A program made the translations under genes and the position numbers. From CAVRTJ01 sp964507185 (GTDB taxonomy: Bacteria; Acidobacteriota; UBA4820; DSQY01): 64,000 bases of DNA. This document shows, piece by piece, positions 33,281 to 42,797 of this stretch. Location of the stretch: the NCBI GenBank assembly GCA_964507185.1, contig CAZDOY010000008.1:26795-90794 (forward strand). Direction: 5' to 3'. A model generated the notes under the pieces. The model saw only the letters and a program-made list of their open reading frames with translations, was not told the DNA's origin and ran no database searches. Numbering within the stretch: position 1 is the first letter of the stretch; the number at the start of each line of letters is the position of its first letter.

Positions 33281-34084
33281 TCAAAGGCCGAAGAGCGCCG
33301 CGGCGTTGGCCGACGTGACCGAAGCGAGCCTGCACTCTTCGAGGTCCAGGAACTTGGCCAGGAAAGCCCCCACCACGGCCACGTGCGCCGGCTCGCAGCG
33401 ACGGCCCCTGTGCGGAACCGGCGCAAGGTATGGCGCGTCTGTTTCTACGAGCATTCTGTGGGTTGGGGTTTTCAATACAGCCTCTCTTATGAGCGGCGCA
33501 TTCTTGAAAGTCGCGATCCCCGAATAAGACACGTTCAACCCGAGATCCAAAAAGGCCTCCGCTTCGCCGGGGCCGTAGGTGAAGCAATGGATGACCCCCC
33601 TGAGCGTCGGCAAAAACGGGCGCATGACCGCCGCTGTGTCCTCGAAAGCCTCCCTGGAGTGTACGATTACGGGCAGGTTCCTGTCTGCCGCGATGGCAAG
33701 CTGGTCCGCGAACGCCGCGCGCTGCACCGCCCTTGGTGACAGATCGTAATGGTAGTCCAATCCGATCTCCCCGACCGCCGCTGCTCCCCGAGCGAGCGCG
33801 TCCTCCAGTCGTGAGCGCACGTCCGCGCTCCATCGTGAGGCTTCGTGGGGATGCAGGCCGGCGCTGTGTCTGAAGTCATTCCCGCCGGCCATTTCGGCGC
33901 AGTCGTCCCAATCCTCGGGGTTCGTTCCCACGAGGACCATGCGGTGGACGCCGGCCGCTTTCGCGCGACGGATCAGTTCGTCCCTTTCGTCGGCGAAATC
34001 CTCCATGGCGAGGTGATTGTGGGAATCCGTCCAGAAAGGTCTTTCGGGAATTCGCCCTTCACCGACTCCGTTGTCTTCGTTCAC
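33281..34084 (-). CDS. tatD: TatD-family metal-dependent DNase/hydrolase
   Basis: A 267-residue TIM-barrel hydrolase. Metal ligands are visible in TDSHNHLAM (HxH), VGEIGLDYHYD (Glu), IVHSREAFEDT and VIHCFTYGP (His) and VETDAPYLAP (Asp). Relatives act as 3'-5' DNases or in tRNA-associated quality control. The GTG start at 34084 overlaps the stop of the upstream glycosyltransferase gene by 4 bp (GTGA) and has GGAGG four bases upstream, so ATG/GTG codons further upstream are not used. Confidence 0.92.
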   Translation of the reverse strand: MNEDNGVGEGRIPERPFWTDSHNHLAMEDFADERDELIRRAKAAGVHRMVLVGTNPEDWDDCAEMAGGNDFRHSAGLHPHEASRWSADVRSRLEDALARGAAAVGEIGLDYHYDLSPRAVQRAAFADQLAIAADRNLPVIVHSREAFEDTAAVMRPFLPTLRGVIHCFTYGPGEAEAFLDLGLNVSYSGIATFKNAPLIREAVLKTPTHRMLVETDAPYLAPVPHRGRRCEPAHVAVVGAFLAKFLDLEECRLASVTSANAAALFGL

Positions 34085-35136
34085 GTTTCCTCCAACAGTT
34101 CCGAGAGTTGGCGCACGACCATGGTCGGCTCGATGGCCGCCATACACCTGTCGTGCAGACAATCGGCACCCTTGCAGGGCCTGTCTATCCCCGGCCTGTG
34201 CAAAATCCTCGACCTGCTCCCGAAAGGCCGGTTGATCAGGGGATCCGTGGGGCCGAGCAGCGCCAGGGTGGGAACGCCCATGAGCGCCGCGAGGTGCATG
34301 GCGCCGGTATCCGCTCCCACGAAGGCCCTGGCCCTCCGTATCACCTCCAGGAGCCGGTCGATCCCCCAGTCCGGGATGAAGCGCACGTGCGGCTCTCCGT
34401 CGAGGCTCCGAACGAGGTCCGATTCCTCAGGACCCCAGCCGATCACGGTTTCCAGGCCGAGCTCATCCCAGACACGATGGGCCGTCTCGATGAACCTGAA
34501 CGCGGGCCAGCGTTTTTCCGCCTGCGCTTTACTGGTGCCGAGGAAAGCGAACAGGTAGGGGCTGGATTGCAGGCCACAGCCATTCAGAAAGTCCTCCACG
34601 TCCCGGCGGGCTTCCGGGGGGACTTCGGGCACCAGGTAATCCAGGGCAGGGCCGGGGAACCCGAGCGCGGCCAGAGTGCCCGCATAGCGGTCGTAGCGAG
34701 AGAGGACGGGCGTGGATCCGGGGAAGACCGCCGTCTCGTAGAGGAGGTGGCTGTTCTCCTTGCCGTAGCGAGGTCCGAAACCGGCCGTATGCGTGGCGCC
34801 GCTCAGCTGTCCCACGACGGCGGAACGGAGAATGCCGTGCATGTCCAGTGCCAGGTCGTAGCGAGCGGAACGTAACGATCGCACGTACTGCGCATACGCA
34901 GACACCCAGGGAACGGGTCGCCGGAGGGGACTTCCCGCCTTCCGCCTGGGGTAGGCCACGACGTGGTCCGGGATCGGAAAAAGGCGCAGCAGGGGCTCGA
35001 ACCGGTCCTCAACCGTCAGATCCACCCTTTCCGCACTCGAGGTTTTGAGCGCCCGGAGCGACGGAAGCAGCCTCGCGATGTCCCCGAGGGACGAGAGCCG
35101 TATTACGAGTATGGATGATCCTTCCCACTCGGCCAT
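34081..35136 (-). CDS. Glycosyltransferase family 9 (heptosyltransferase-like)
   Basis: A 351-residue GT-B enzyme. The N-terminus ILVIRLSSLGDIARLLPSLR and the C-terminal nucleotide-sugar motif FVGADTGAMHLAALMG with PTLALLGPTDP are the GT9 signatures shared by lipopolysaccharide heptosyltransferases. It probably adds an ADP-heptose to lipid A core; this fits the heptose-kinase-like GHMP gene at the right end of the window. No clear ribosome site precedes ATG 35136. The exact sugar and acceptor cannot be read. Confidence 0.88.
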   Translation of the reverse strand: MAEWEGSSILVIRLSSLGDIARLLPSLRALKTSSAERVDLTVEDRFEPLLRLFPIPDHVVAYPRRKAGSPLRRPVPWVSAYAQYVRSLRSARYDLALDMHGILRSAVVGQLSGATHTAGFGPRYGKENSHLLYETAVFPGSTPVLSRYDRYAGTLAALGFPGPALDYLVPEVPPEARRDVEDFLNGCGLQSSPYLFAFLGTSKAQAEKRWPAFRFIETAHRVWDELGLETVIGWGPEESDLVRSLDGEPHVRFIPDWGIDRLLEVIRRARAFVGADTGAMHLAALMGVPTLALLGPTDPLINRPFGSRSRILHRPGIDRPCKGADCLHDRCMAAIEPTMVVRQLSELLEET

Positions 35137-35220
35137 GGGTCAAAGCATAGCATAGAGAGAGTGTGACAACGACGTCCGGGAGAGGCTTTGCGCGTCCGTC
35201 GAGCACGCCGGTGCCTGAGG

Positions 35221-36003
35221 TCAGATCAAATCCGAAAGATCTTCTCCGGTGATCCCGAGTTCTTCCGGGCTCTCCGCCTGGCCCGCAAGCCCGCCGTCGT
35301 CCGAGACGGGGCGGATCATGCCGAGGACCAGCAGGACCCACAGGAACTTGAGCATGGCGAAGTGCGGAAGGCTCGTCCGGTCGAGTAGCTCGCCGAGCCT
35401 CGCCGTCTTTCCCAGGTCCCTGACCAGTTCCATCTCGGCGGCGGTGAGTTCGAACGGTTCGATGATCTCTTCCGGCGCCTGGATCGCTTCGAGCCGCATG
35501 GACAGGGAATCGAAGACCGCCAAAGGCCCGGTGATTGTGTCCATGCGTTCGACACCCTGGCGCAGAAGCTCGGGGGTGTTTATGGCCAGCGTAATGAGTT
35601 CCTCACCCGCATCCGCCTCCTCAAGGAACCGGTAGGCGCCCGCCGGGAGTGCAAAGAGAGAAAAGGCGATCTCCCTGACCTGTTCCTTAACCGCCCAGAC
35701 CAATTGCGACGGCGAGATGACTTCCCGCTCGACGAGAATGGTCCCGTAGCGCTTTCCCCGGACCAGGGCCGCCGATGAAGCCACATAATCGGGAACCCTG
35801 ATCACGCCACGCCTGAGCAGCAATTCACCCAGCCTGTCGTTGTGATCGTTCGAAGCCGCGAAGATGACCACCCCGGCCTTCAGGAAGACCCGTTTCTTGA
35901 ATGGGCCGGCCGTCACTTCGATGGCGCCGGTGGACTTGATCTTGTAGTGTCGGGCGAGCAGAAGGGGAAAAGGGACTGCAGCCAGATCGCCATGGTCGGG
36001 CAC
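35221..36003 (-). CDS. DUF4388 (PATAN-like) protein
   Basis: A 260-residue soluble protein. The N-terminal 100 residues match DUF4388, a domain linked to signalling and gliding-type regulation (VPFPLLLARHYKIKSTGAIE, KKRVFLKAGVVIFAASNDHN, DRLGELLLRRGVI). The rest is helical and matches no enzyme, with a possible winged-helix-like segment (LTAAEMELVRDLGKTARLGEL). The GTG start is supported by GGAGG seven bases before it. Such proteins are common in delta-proteobacterial and acidobacterial signalling clusters; here it stands alone between tatD/GT9 and the efflux operon. Confidence 0.8.
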   Translation of the reverse strand: MPDHGDLAAVPFPLLLARHYKIKSTGAIEVTAGPFKKRVFLKAGVVIFAASNDHNDRLGELLLRRGVIRVPDYVASSAALVRGKRYGTILVEREVISPSQLVWAVKEQVREIAFSLFALPAGAYRFLEEADAGEELITLAINTPELLRQGVERMDTITGPLAVFDSLSMRLEAIQAPEEIIEPFELTAAEMELVRDLGKTARLGELLDRTSLPHFAMLKFLWVLLVLGMIRPVSDDGGLAGQAESPEELGITGEDLSDLI

Positions 36004-36084
36004 GGATCGCCTCCCTCGTTCCCTTTATGTTACCGCAACCCCCCGGAAATGCCAGCGGCCGGCACGCGGAAAGGGAGAAGCCTC

Positions 36085-36113
36085 GCACCGCCCGGGGTAT
36101 CCCCGGGCGGTGC
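36085..36113. terminator. Very stable hairpin after the RND efflux operon
   Basis: Perfect 13-bp GC-rich arms (GCACCGCCCGGGG / CCCCGGGCGGTGC) around a 3-nt loop, 39 bp beyond the RND gene stop. No T tract follows on either strand, so it may act as a 3' end stabiliser or a Rho-aided stop. Confidence 0.55.
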
Positions 36114-36151
36114 GCCAAGCTTAGACCGACGGTACCGCCGAGCGGCGGACA

Positions 36152-39100
36152 CTACGGCAAAGGCCCGGATTCCGCGGCCTTGCTGAGCCGAGGCATCCTC
36201 CTGCCGATCCACTCTCGGAAGCCCTCCATGTAGAGGAAGAAGACGGGCGTCACGAAGAGCGTCAGGAACTGCGAAAACAGCAGGCCGCCTACAACCGCCA
36301 GGCCGAGAGGACGCCTCGATTCGGCGCCCGCGCCGATGCCCAGGGCGATGGGCAGCGTCCCCATGAGGGCGGACATGGTGGTCATCATGATGGGCCTGAA
36401 GCGGATCACGCAGGCCTCGTAGATGGCGTCCTTCGCCGCCTTGCCCTCCTTCCTCTGGGCGTCCAGGGCGAAGTCGATCATCATGATGCCGTTCTTCTTG
36501 ACGAGACCGACGAGCATGATGATCCCCACGAAGGCGTAAATGCTCAACTCCACGCGGAAGATCATCAGCGTCACGAGCGCGCCGAAGCCTGCAAAGGGAA
36601 GCGCCGAGAGGATCGTGATTGGGTGGATGAAACTCTCGTACAGGATGCCCAGCACCAGGTAGATCACCAGTATGGCGAGCAGGAGAAGAAGGCCCAGTCC
36701 TTTCATCGACGATTGGAAAGCCTGCGCCGTTCCCTGGAAACTGGTCGTTATCGTGGCCGGAAGGGTCTTCCTCGCCAGTTGGTCCACGCCCGCCACCGCG
36801 TCTCCGAGGGGCACGCCGGGCGCAAGGTTGAACGACAGCGTGACGGAGGGTATCTGACCGGTGTGGTTGATCGACAGCGGCCCGACGCTCTGTGTAATAT
36901 CCGCAACGGCCTTGAGGGGTACGAGCGCCCCGGTACTCGAAGGGATGTAGAGCAGCGAAAGGGCGGCGGGGCTCAGCTGGTACTTGGGCGCCACCCCCAT
37001 GATCACCTCGTAGGTGTTGTTGGGGGCGTATATGGTCGAGACCTGACGGTCACCGTAAGCGTAGTACAGAGTGTTCTCGATGGCCTGGGCGGTTACGCCC
37101 AGAGAAGATGCCTTGTCTCTGTCGATGTCCACGTTGACGTGCGGATTCTTGATTTCCAGGTCGCTCGTGACGTCCCGCAGGCCTTTGAGCTGCTTCATTT
37201 TGGCTTCCAGAACCGGGGCGTACTTGTAGAGCTCTTTCGTGTCCGCACTTTGGAGGGTGAGCTGGTAGAGGCTCTTCGAGAGACGGCCGCCGATCTGGAT
37301 GGGCGGCGGATTCTGCATGAAGACCATTATGCCGGGAATCTTCGCCAGGACGGGCCGGAGCCTGGCCATGATCTGATCCACGTGGGGCCTTTCCGAACGG
37401 GGCTTGAGCCGGATGAACAGAATGCCCTGGTTGCTGCTCAGGAACCCGCCGCGCGATCCCGCCGTCGAAAAGAACGCGGCCACGGCCGGGTCCTTCTGGA
37501 CGACGGCGGCGGCCTCCTGCTGGTGCTTGAGCATGGCCTTGTAGGAAATGCCCTCCGCGGCCTGGGTGAAGGCGAAGATCTGCCCGGTGTCCTCGCTGGG
37601 AAGGAATCCCTTGGGGATGACGACGAACAGGTAGCCCGTCAGTATCAGCACCACCCCTGATGCGATCATCACCGTGCGCTTGTTGTTCAGCGCCCATTTA
37701 AGGCCGGCCTCGTACCACTTGAGCATCCCCTGGAAAACCTGCTCCGAGTACTTGTAGATCCTTCCGTGGTGCACCTCGCTCTGAGGTTTGAGGAACCGGC
37801 TCGAGAGCATGGGCGTGAGGGTGAGGGACACGAAACCCGAGATGAGAATGGCCACGCCGATGGTCACGGCGAACTCGTGGAACAGCCGGCCGATGATCCC
37901 GCCCATGAAGAGGACGGGGATGAAGACGGCCACCAGAGAGAAGGTCATGGACAGAATCGTGAAGCCGATCTCCCTCGACCCGTTCAGTGAAGCCTCGAAC
38001 ACCCCCTCCCCGAGTTCCATGTGCCGGACGATGTTCTCCAGCATGACGATGGCATCGTCCACCACGAACCCGACCGATAACGTAAGCGCCATAAGCGACA
38101 GGTTGTCCAGGCTGTAGCCCAGGAGGTACATGACGGCGAAGGTGCCGACGATGGACATGGGCAGGGCGAGGCTGGGGATGGCTGTGGCCGACACGTTCCT
38201 CAGGAACAGGAATATCACGAGGATGACGAGGCACAGCGTAAGCAGCAGCGTGAACTTCACGTCGCTCACGGAGGCCTTGATGGAGTCGGACCGGTCGAAG
38301 AGAACGTGCATCGATACGGAGGCTGGGAGCTGCGCCCTGAAATGGGGCAGGAGCTTCCGCACGGATTCGGCGACCTGCACGGTGTTGGTTCCGGGTTGCC
38401 TCTGGATGGCGAGGACGACGGATCGCTGGTTGTGGGCAGGATCCACGTACCACGCGGCCGTCTTGTCGTTCTCCACGCTGTTGTAAATGTTGCCCAGCGC
38501 GTTCAGCCGCACGGGCTGGCCGTTGCGGTAGGCCACGATGATGGGACGATAGCCCTGCGCGTCGTTGAGTTGCCCGCTGGCCTCCAGCGTGTAGGCAACG
38601 TGTGGACCGTAGAGGGTTCCGGTGGGAAGGTTCACGTTCGCGTTTTGAACGGCAGCGGCCACCTCGCCTAGCGATATGTTCTTGTTCGCGAGCGTATTGG
38701 GATCGAGCTGGATGCGGACCGCGTACTTCTGGGCCCCGTAGACCATGACCTGGGCCACGCCGTTTACCATGGAGATGCGCTGGGCCATCAGGGTTTCGCC
38801 GTACTCGTCCAGCTTGGACAGTTCCAGCGTGGGCGACGTGAGCGCCACGTAAAGGATCGGCCGGTCGGCCGGGTTGACCTTCTGGTAGGAAGGCGGCGTC
38901 GGCATGTCCTTGGGCAGCCTGCCCTGTGCGACGGAAATCGCGGCCTGGACGTCCTGGGCAGCGGCGTCCAGGTTCCGGCTCAGGTTGAACTGCAGGGTGA
39001 TGCTGGTGTGGCCCAGGGTGCTCGTGGACGTCATCGAATCGATGCCGGCGATCGTCGAAAACTGCTTTTCGAGAGGCGTCGCCACGGCCGACGCCATGGT

Positions 39101-39274
39101 CTCCGGGCTCGCGCCCGGAAGGTCGGCGCCTACCTGGATCGTCGGAAAGTCCACGTTCGGCAGGTCGTTGACGGGCAGCAACCGATAGCCCGTGATGCCG
39201 AACAGGAGTATGGCCGTCATGACCAGGGTGGTCATGACGGGACGGCGGATAAAGAGATCCGAAAGGCCCCTCAT
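36152..39274 (-). CDS. RND efflux pump inner-membrane transporter (HAE1/AcrB type)
   Basis: A 1040-residue proton-driven drug or lipid exporter with 12 membrane helices and two large periplasmic loops. The start MRGLSDLFIRRPVMTTLVM is typical. The proton-relay aspartates lie in VGFVVDDAIVMLENI (helix 4), and the matching lysine in VGLVKKNGIMMIDFALDAQ (helix 10). LPMSIVGTFAVMYLLGYSLD is also diagnostic. Closest in style to MdtB/MdtC-like pumps. ATGA overlap with the adaptor gene indicates coupled translation. Substrate is unknown. Confidence 0.96.
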   Translation of the reverse strand: MRGLSDLFIRRPVMTTLVMTAILLFGITGYRLLPVNDLPNVDFPTIQVGADLPGASPETMASAVATPLEKQFSTIAGIDSMTSTSTLGHTSITLQFNLSRNLDAAAQDVQAAISVAQGRLPKDMPTPPSYQKVNPADRPILYVALTSPTLELSKLDEYGETLMAQRISMVNGVAQVMVYGAQKYAVRIQLDPNTLANKNISLGEVAAAVQNANVNLPTGTLYGPHVAYTLEASGQLNDAQGYRPIIVAYRNGQPVRLNALGNIYNSVENDKTAAWYVDPAHNQRSVVLAIQRQPGTNTVQVAESVRKLLPHFRAQLPASVSMHVLFDRSDSIKASVSDVKFTLLLTLCLVILVIFLFLRNVSATAIPSLALPMSIVGTFAVMYLLGYSLDNLSLMALTLSVGFVVDDAIVMLENIVRHMELGEGVFEASLNGSREIGFTILSMTFSLVAVFIPVLFMGGIIGRLFHEFAVTIGVAILISGFVSLTLTPMLSSRFLKPQSEVHHGRIYKYSEQVFQGMLKWYEAGLKWALNNKRTVMIASGVVLILTGYLFVVIPKGFLPSEDTGQIFAFTQAAEGISYKAMLKHQQEAAAVVQKDPAVAAFFSTAGSRGGFLSSNQGILFIRLKPRSERPHVDQIMARLRPVLAKIPGIMVFMQNPPPIQIGGRLSKSLYQLTLQSADTKELYKYAPVLEAKMKQLKGLRDVTSDLEIKNPHVNVDIDRDKASSLGVTAQAIENTLYYAYGDRQVSTIYAPNNTYEVIMGVAPKYQLSPAALSLLYIPSSTGALVPLKAVADITQSVGPLSINHTGQIPSVTLSFNLAPGVPLGDAVAGVDQLARKTLPATITTSFQGTAQAFQSSMKGLGLLLLLAILVIYLVLGILYESFIHPITILSALPFAGFGALVTLMIFRVELSIYAFVGIIMLVGLVKKNGIMMIDFALDAQRKEGKAAKDAIYEACVIRFRPIMMTTMSALMGTLPIALGIGAGAESRRPLGLAVVGGLLFSQFLTLFVTPVFFLYMEGFREWIGRRMPRLSKAAESGPLP

Positions 39275-40437
39275 GAGTCGCCCTCACCCGTCTCGGCGGC
39301 CTTGGTTGCGATGGTCGCCTTCGCGCCGGGATAGAGCCTCAGCTGCCCGTCGGTCACCACCCTTTCGCCGGCGTGAACGCCTTTCTCTATGACTACGTCG
39401 CCGTTAAGTTCCTGGCCGGTCACCACGTTGCGGGATTCGACCGTCATGTCGGGTTTGAGAACGAAGACGTATTCGCCCTGCTGACCACGCTGCACGGCTT
39501 GCGAGGGTATGACGACGGCTCCCCTGCTGGTCGACAGTCTCAGCGCCACGTTCACGAACGTGCCGGGCCAAAGGGCCCTGTCTGTGTTGGGAAAGGTGGC
39601 CTTCAGGAGAATCGTTCCGGTTGCCTGGTCCACCGTGTTGTTCACGAGCGTCAGTGTGCCTTCGTGAACGCCCCCGCCGGACGGTGAAGACGCCGTCACG
39701 GGCCTCGGCTCGACATCCTGCTGGCGGCGAATCTCCGACAGGTATTTCTCTGGAACGGAAAAGGAAACGTACACGGGGGAGAGCTGGTTCAATACGACCA
39801 GCGTTGCGTCGTTTGCCTTAATGACGTTACCGAGCTGGACCATCAGGTTGCCCGTCCGTGCGGCAATAGGCGCGCGGATTGTGCAGTATTCCAGATTGAG
39901 GCGGGCCTGTTCCACGGCCGCTGCGTCGGCCTGCACGGTGGCTTTCAGCGCGCCGGCGTTCGCCACGGAGTCGTCGTACTGCTGTTGGGTAACGTAGTCC
40001 TTTTTCACGAGGCCGGCGTACCGCTCGGCCTGCAGGTCCGCGCTCTGCAGCCTGGCCTTGTCGCGGTCAAGGTTCGCATTGGCCGCCTGGAGGGCCGCCT
40101 GGTAGGGCCTCTGGTCTATGACGAAAAGAACGTCGCCCTTCTTGACGTCCTGGCCTTCGCGGAAGGCGACGCGGGCGATCTCACCGCCCACCTGGGCCTT
40201 GATCGATACCGTGTTGTAAGGCTCGACCGTCCCGATGGCATCGACGGTGAGCGGAACATCCTTCGTGACGGCCGTGGCGGCTACCACCGGCGCAGGCGGA
40301 TAACCGCCCGCCTGCTTGTGGCCGCAGGCCGTGAGCAGGACGAGCGCGCCCGCGAGAATTGAAAGGGAGGCGGCAACACGCCCCGTTCGCGGAAAAGCGT
40401 GCGATGCAGTCGAATCGTTCGCTAAATGACGTCTCAT
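39271..40437 (-). CDS. RND periplasmic adaptor (membrane fusion) lipoprotein
   Basis: A 388-residue adaptor joining the RND pump to the outer-membrane channel. The signal peptide ends in a lipobox (ALVLLTACGHKQ), so it is lipid-anchored. The lipoyl half-motifs (VEPYNTVSIKAQVGGEIARV, IRAPIAARTGNLMVQLG) flank a coiled-coil hairpin, and the beta-barrel and membrane-proximal domains follow (ATFPNTDRALWPGTFVNVAL). ATG 40437 overlaps the TolC-like gene stop by 4 bp (ATGA); the frame is open much further upstream but lies inside that gene. Confidence 0.95.
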   Translation of the reverse strand: MRRHLANDSTASHAFPRTGRVAASLSILAGALVLLTACGHKQAGGYPPAPVVAATAVTKDVPLTVDAIGTVEPYNTVSIKAQVGGEIARVAFREGQDVKKGDVLFVIDQRPYQAALQAANANLDRDKARLQSADLQAERYAGLVKKDYVTQQQYDDSVANAGALKATVQADAAAVEQARLNLEYCTIRAPIAARTGNLMVQLGNVIKANDATLVVLNQLSPVYVSFSVPEKYLSEIRRQQDVEPRPVTASSPSGGGVHEGTLTLVNNTVDQATGTILLKATFPNTDRALWPGTFVNVALRLSTSRGAVVIPSQAVQRGQQGEYVFVLKPDMTVESRNVVTGQELNGDVVIEKGVHAGERVVTDGQLRLYPGAKATIATKAAETGEGDS

Positions 40438-41942
40438 GGCTTTTTTTCCTTTTCGACGGTGACGGGAGCACCCAGTTCCTTTTTCCGATCGGCGATGGTC
40501 AGAGTGCCCGTGTCGTGGGCAAGCTGTGCCTTGGCCATGTACCAGTCGGAGTCGGCCTGCACCCTCTGCGCCCTGGCATTCTGGAGCGCGCTCTGGGCTG
40601 CAAGGAGGTCCAGGATGCTCCCGACGCCCGCCTTGTAGCGCCCCAACGCGACCTCCTGCGACTCCGTGGCGCTCTTGAGCAGGTCCCGGCTCGTGATGAC
40701 GCGCTGCTTTGCGGTGCGGAGTGCGTAGTAGCTCGACCATACCTGGTACGTGACCTCCTGTTCCTTGCTCTGGAACTGGGACCTGGCGGTATCCTCGTCG
40801 GCGCGGGCCTGAAGCACGTCGTACTGGTGGGAGAACCCGGTGAAGAGGGGAACCTTCAGGTATATGCCGGCCGTGTAGCTGTTTCCGTACAGGTCATGGC
40901 TGTCGTAGTACGTCCTGCCGACGGTGGCCGAACCCGTAAGCGAAGGATACGCTTCGGCCCTGATCTTGCTCACATGGGCGGATGCTTTCAGGGCGTTCGC
41001 CTTGGCCGCGGCCAGGTCAGGCCGATTTTCAAGGGCTTTGTCGAGATAGTTGTCCACTTCGCCGAGGGTGTTCTCGACCTCGGGCTGGCCCGACGGTTGG
41101 CCCACGTCGTAAGGCACGTTGGCCGGAAGCCCCATGGCCGTGGCCAATGCTCCACGGGTGGTCTGGATCTGGCCCTCGAAGCTGTCCATCTGGAGCTGGG
41201 CCTGGGCGAGGGCCGTCCTGGCCTGGAGCACGTCTGCGATCGTAGCCAGCCCCGCCTTGTGCCTGTCCTGGGCCGCGCTCAGGTTGGTATGCGCTTCCTT
41301 CAGGGCGGACTCCTGGGACTGGTACAACGCCTTCGCCGTCAAGTACTGGTAGTACGCCTGCTCGACGGTCAGGACGACGTTCTGGATCATGGCGTTGTGT
41401 GAGAAATCGGCCGCGATCAGCGCGTCCCTCTTTTCGCTGACCGCCGCCTTGCGCCCCCCGAAATCGTAGAGGAGCCAGGTCAGGTCGGCCGAAGGCTGGT
41501 AGCTGCGTTGGTAATAGGAAATCTGACCGTTGGCAAAGTTGCCCTGGGTACGCGTCACGCTGGCGCTCGCGTCGAGCTGGGGATAGTAGTTTCCCTTCTG
41601 GCTCCCGTAAGCCGCGGCGGCCGAACGCGCCTGAGACCACGCCGCGGCGGTCTGCGGACTGTTCCTCAGGGCTATGTCCACAATATCCAGAAGCGTGAGG
41701 TCCTTGCTCTTCTCGAGCAGGTCCTCGGGGATGGTTCCGGTAGAAGTCTTGGCGGCTTTCGCGGCATGGACGATTCGCTCCGGGGGCGTCCAGGGCTTGT
41801 CGGGAGAGGGGGCCGTGCCCGGTTCGCCGTACACCCTGGGCGGGTTGTGAACGCACCCCGCAAGCAACATCGTACACGAGAGCAGGATTGCCGCCGTCAA
41901 GCGCGGGTTCCCCCGGGCCCTTTCAACACTGTGGTCCTTCAT
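40434..41942 (-). CDS. TolC-family outer-membrane efflux lipoprotein
   Basis: A 502-residue outer-membrane factor with a lipobox after a longish N-terminus (TMLLAGCVHNPP). The two internally repeated helical/strand halves of the TolC fold can be traced (LTLLDIVDIALRNSPQTAAA and VDNYLDKALENRPDLAAAKA as the two repeat starts). It forms the exit duct of the tripartite pump. The start ATG 41942 overlaps the tetR stop (ATGA), and its stop overlaps the adaptor start. The C-terminal tail is Lys-rich (TVEKEKKP). Confidence 0.94.
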   Translation of the reverse strand: MKDHSVERARGNPRLTAAILLSCTMLLAGCVHNPPRVYGEPGTAPSPDKPWTPPERIVHAAKAAKTSTGTIPEDLLEKSKDLTLLDIVDIALRNSPQTAAAWSQARSAAAAYGSQKGNYYPQLDASASVTRTQGNFANGQISYYQRSYQPSADLTWLLYDFGGRKAAVSEKRDALIAADFSHNAMIQNVVLTVEQAYYQYLTAKALYQSQESALKEAHTNLSAAQDRHKAGLATIADVLQARTALAQAQLQMDSFEGQIQTTRGALATAMGLPANVPYDVGQPSGQPEVENTLGEVDNYLDKALENRPDLAAAKANALKASAHVSKIRAEAYPSLTGSATVGRTYYDSHDLYGNSYTAGIYLKVPLFTGFSHQYDVLQARADEDTARSQFQSKEQEVTYQVWSSYYALRTAKQRVITSRDLLKSATESQEVALGRYKAGVGSILDLLAAQSALQNARAQRVQADSDWYMAKAQLAHDTGTLTIADRKKELGAPVTVEKEKKP

Positions 41943-42586
41943 GCGTCCCTCTCTTCATTGGACTGTCCCGCGGCGATGCCCCGCAGGAAAACGTCGATCA
42001 GGATCCGGGCGTCCTCTTCCCAGGGTCCCGGCGCTTCATCCCACAACCGCTGGCCGATCACGGCGATGCTGGCCTCGAGGAGCATGGCCGCAACCTTGCG
42101 GGCGTCCATGGCGCGGAACTCTCCGCTCCCGATTCCGGCCTCAACAACCCCCGCCATTTTTCCCAGCAAGTACCTGTAGCGGCTGTTCTTCATTCTTTCC
42201 GAGTGGAGTTGGGCCACTTGCCGGTCCTCAAGGAGAAACCGGAACAGCTCCCTGTGTTGATCAAAGTAGCTGAAACGCCTGGCGATGACCTGTTCGATCT
42301 TCTCCCGCGGCGTCATGGCGGAATCCAGGATCGCTTCCGCTTCCTGGAGCAAGGGCTCGAGGCTCGATTCCTTTACGGACTCCAGCAGGACCTGCTTGCT
42401 CTTGAAATGGAGGTAGAGGCTCCCCTTGGCCACCCCGGCCTCCGCCGCCACCTGTTCCATGGTGAGACCGTGCGAACCCCTCTTGGCGACGATCCGGGCG
42501 ACGGCATCCTGGATCGCCTGCCGGGTCATCGCCTCCCACTTGACCTGACGCTCATGGCGCTTCGACATTCTCGGTTTGCCGTTCAC
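41939..42586 (-). CDS. TetR-family repressor of the efflux operon
   Basis: A 215-residue transcription factor. The N-terminal helix-turn-helix domain is clear (AIQDAVARIVAKRGSHGLTM, then EQVAAEAGVAKGSLYLHFKS, about residues 22-70), and the C-terminal ligand domain is all-helical. GTG 42586 has AAGG six bases upstream; an ATG at 42568 is possible. It is the first gene of the operon tetR-tolC-adaptor-RND, and an operator-like palindrome overlaps its own promoter, so it most likely represses the whole operon, itself included, until an inducer binds. Confidence 0.93.
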   Translation of the reverse strand: MNGKPRMSKRHERQVKWEAMTRQAIQDAVARIVAKRGSHGLTMEQVAAEAGVAKGSLYLHFKSKQVLLESVKESSLEPLLQEAEAILDSAMTPREKIEQVIARRFSYFDQHRELFRFLLEDRQVAQLHSERMKNSRYRYLLGKMAGVVEAGIGSGEFRAMDARKVAAMLLEASIAVIGQRLWDEAPGPWEEDARILIDVFLRGIAAGQSNEERDA

Positions 42587-42633
42587 GGTTTACCTTCGCC
42601 CCTCTTTCCGACCGCTATTGACCCATGCAACAA

Positions 42634-42651
42634 AATGACCGGGCGGTCATT
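42634..42651. promoter_or_regulatory. TetR-type operator palindrome
   Basis: AATGACCG-GG-CGGTCATT has perfect 8-bp arms around a 2-bp centre. It overlaps the -10 element and predicted start point of the tetR-tolC-adaptor-RND promoter, where a bound dimer would block RNA polymerase. The TGACCG half-site style is common among TetR/AcrR regulators of efflux. Confidence 0.75.
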
Positions 42652-42677
42652 CTACGAACTCCACGGTCACGAGTCAA
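42649..42677 (-). promoter_or_regulatory. Promoter of the tetR-tolC-adaptor-RND operon
   Basis: On the minus strand TTGACT (42672-42677) is followed after 17 bp by TAGAAT (42649-42654). Both match 5 of 6 consensus bases with ideal spacing. The start point falls inside the palindrome at 42634-42651. Confidence 0.75.
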
Positions 42678-42797
42678 GCACAAATCAACCCTTCGGGTCG
42701 CTCCTCCGTTCCCGCGACAGGTGCGGAAACCGAGGCTAGTATTCCAAACTTTTTCCCGCGAGGTTAATTCCAGATGCCTGCCGGGCGCCTTCCCGAA

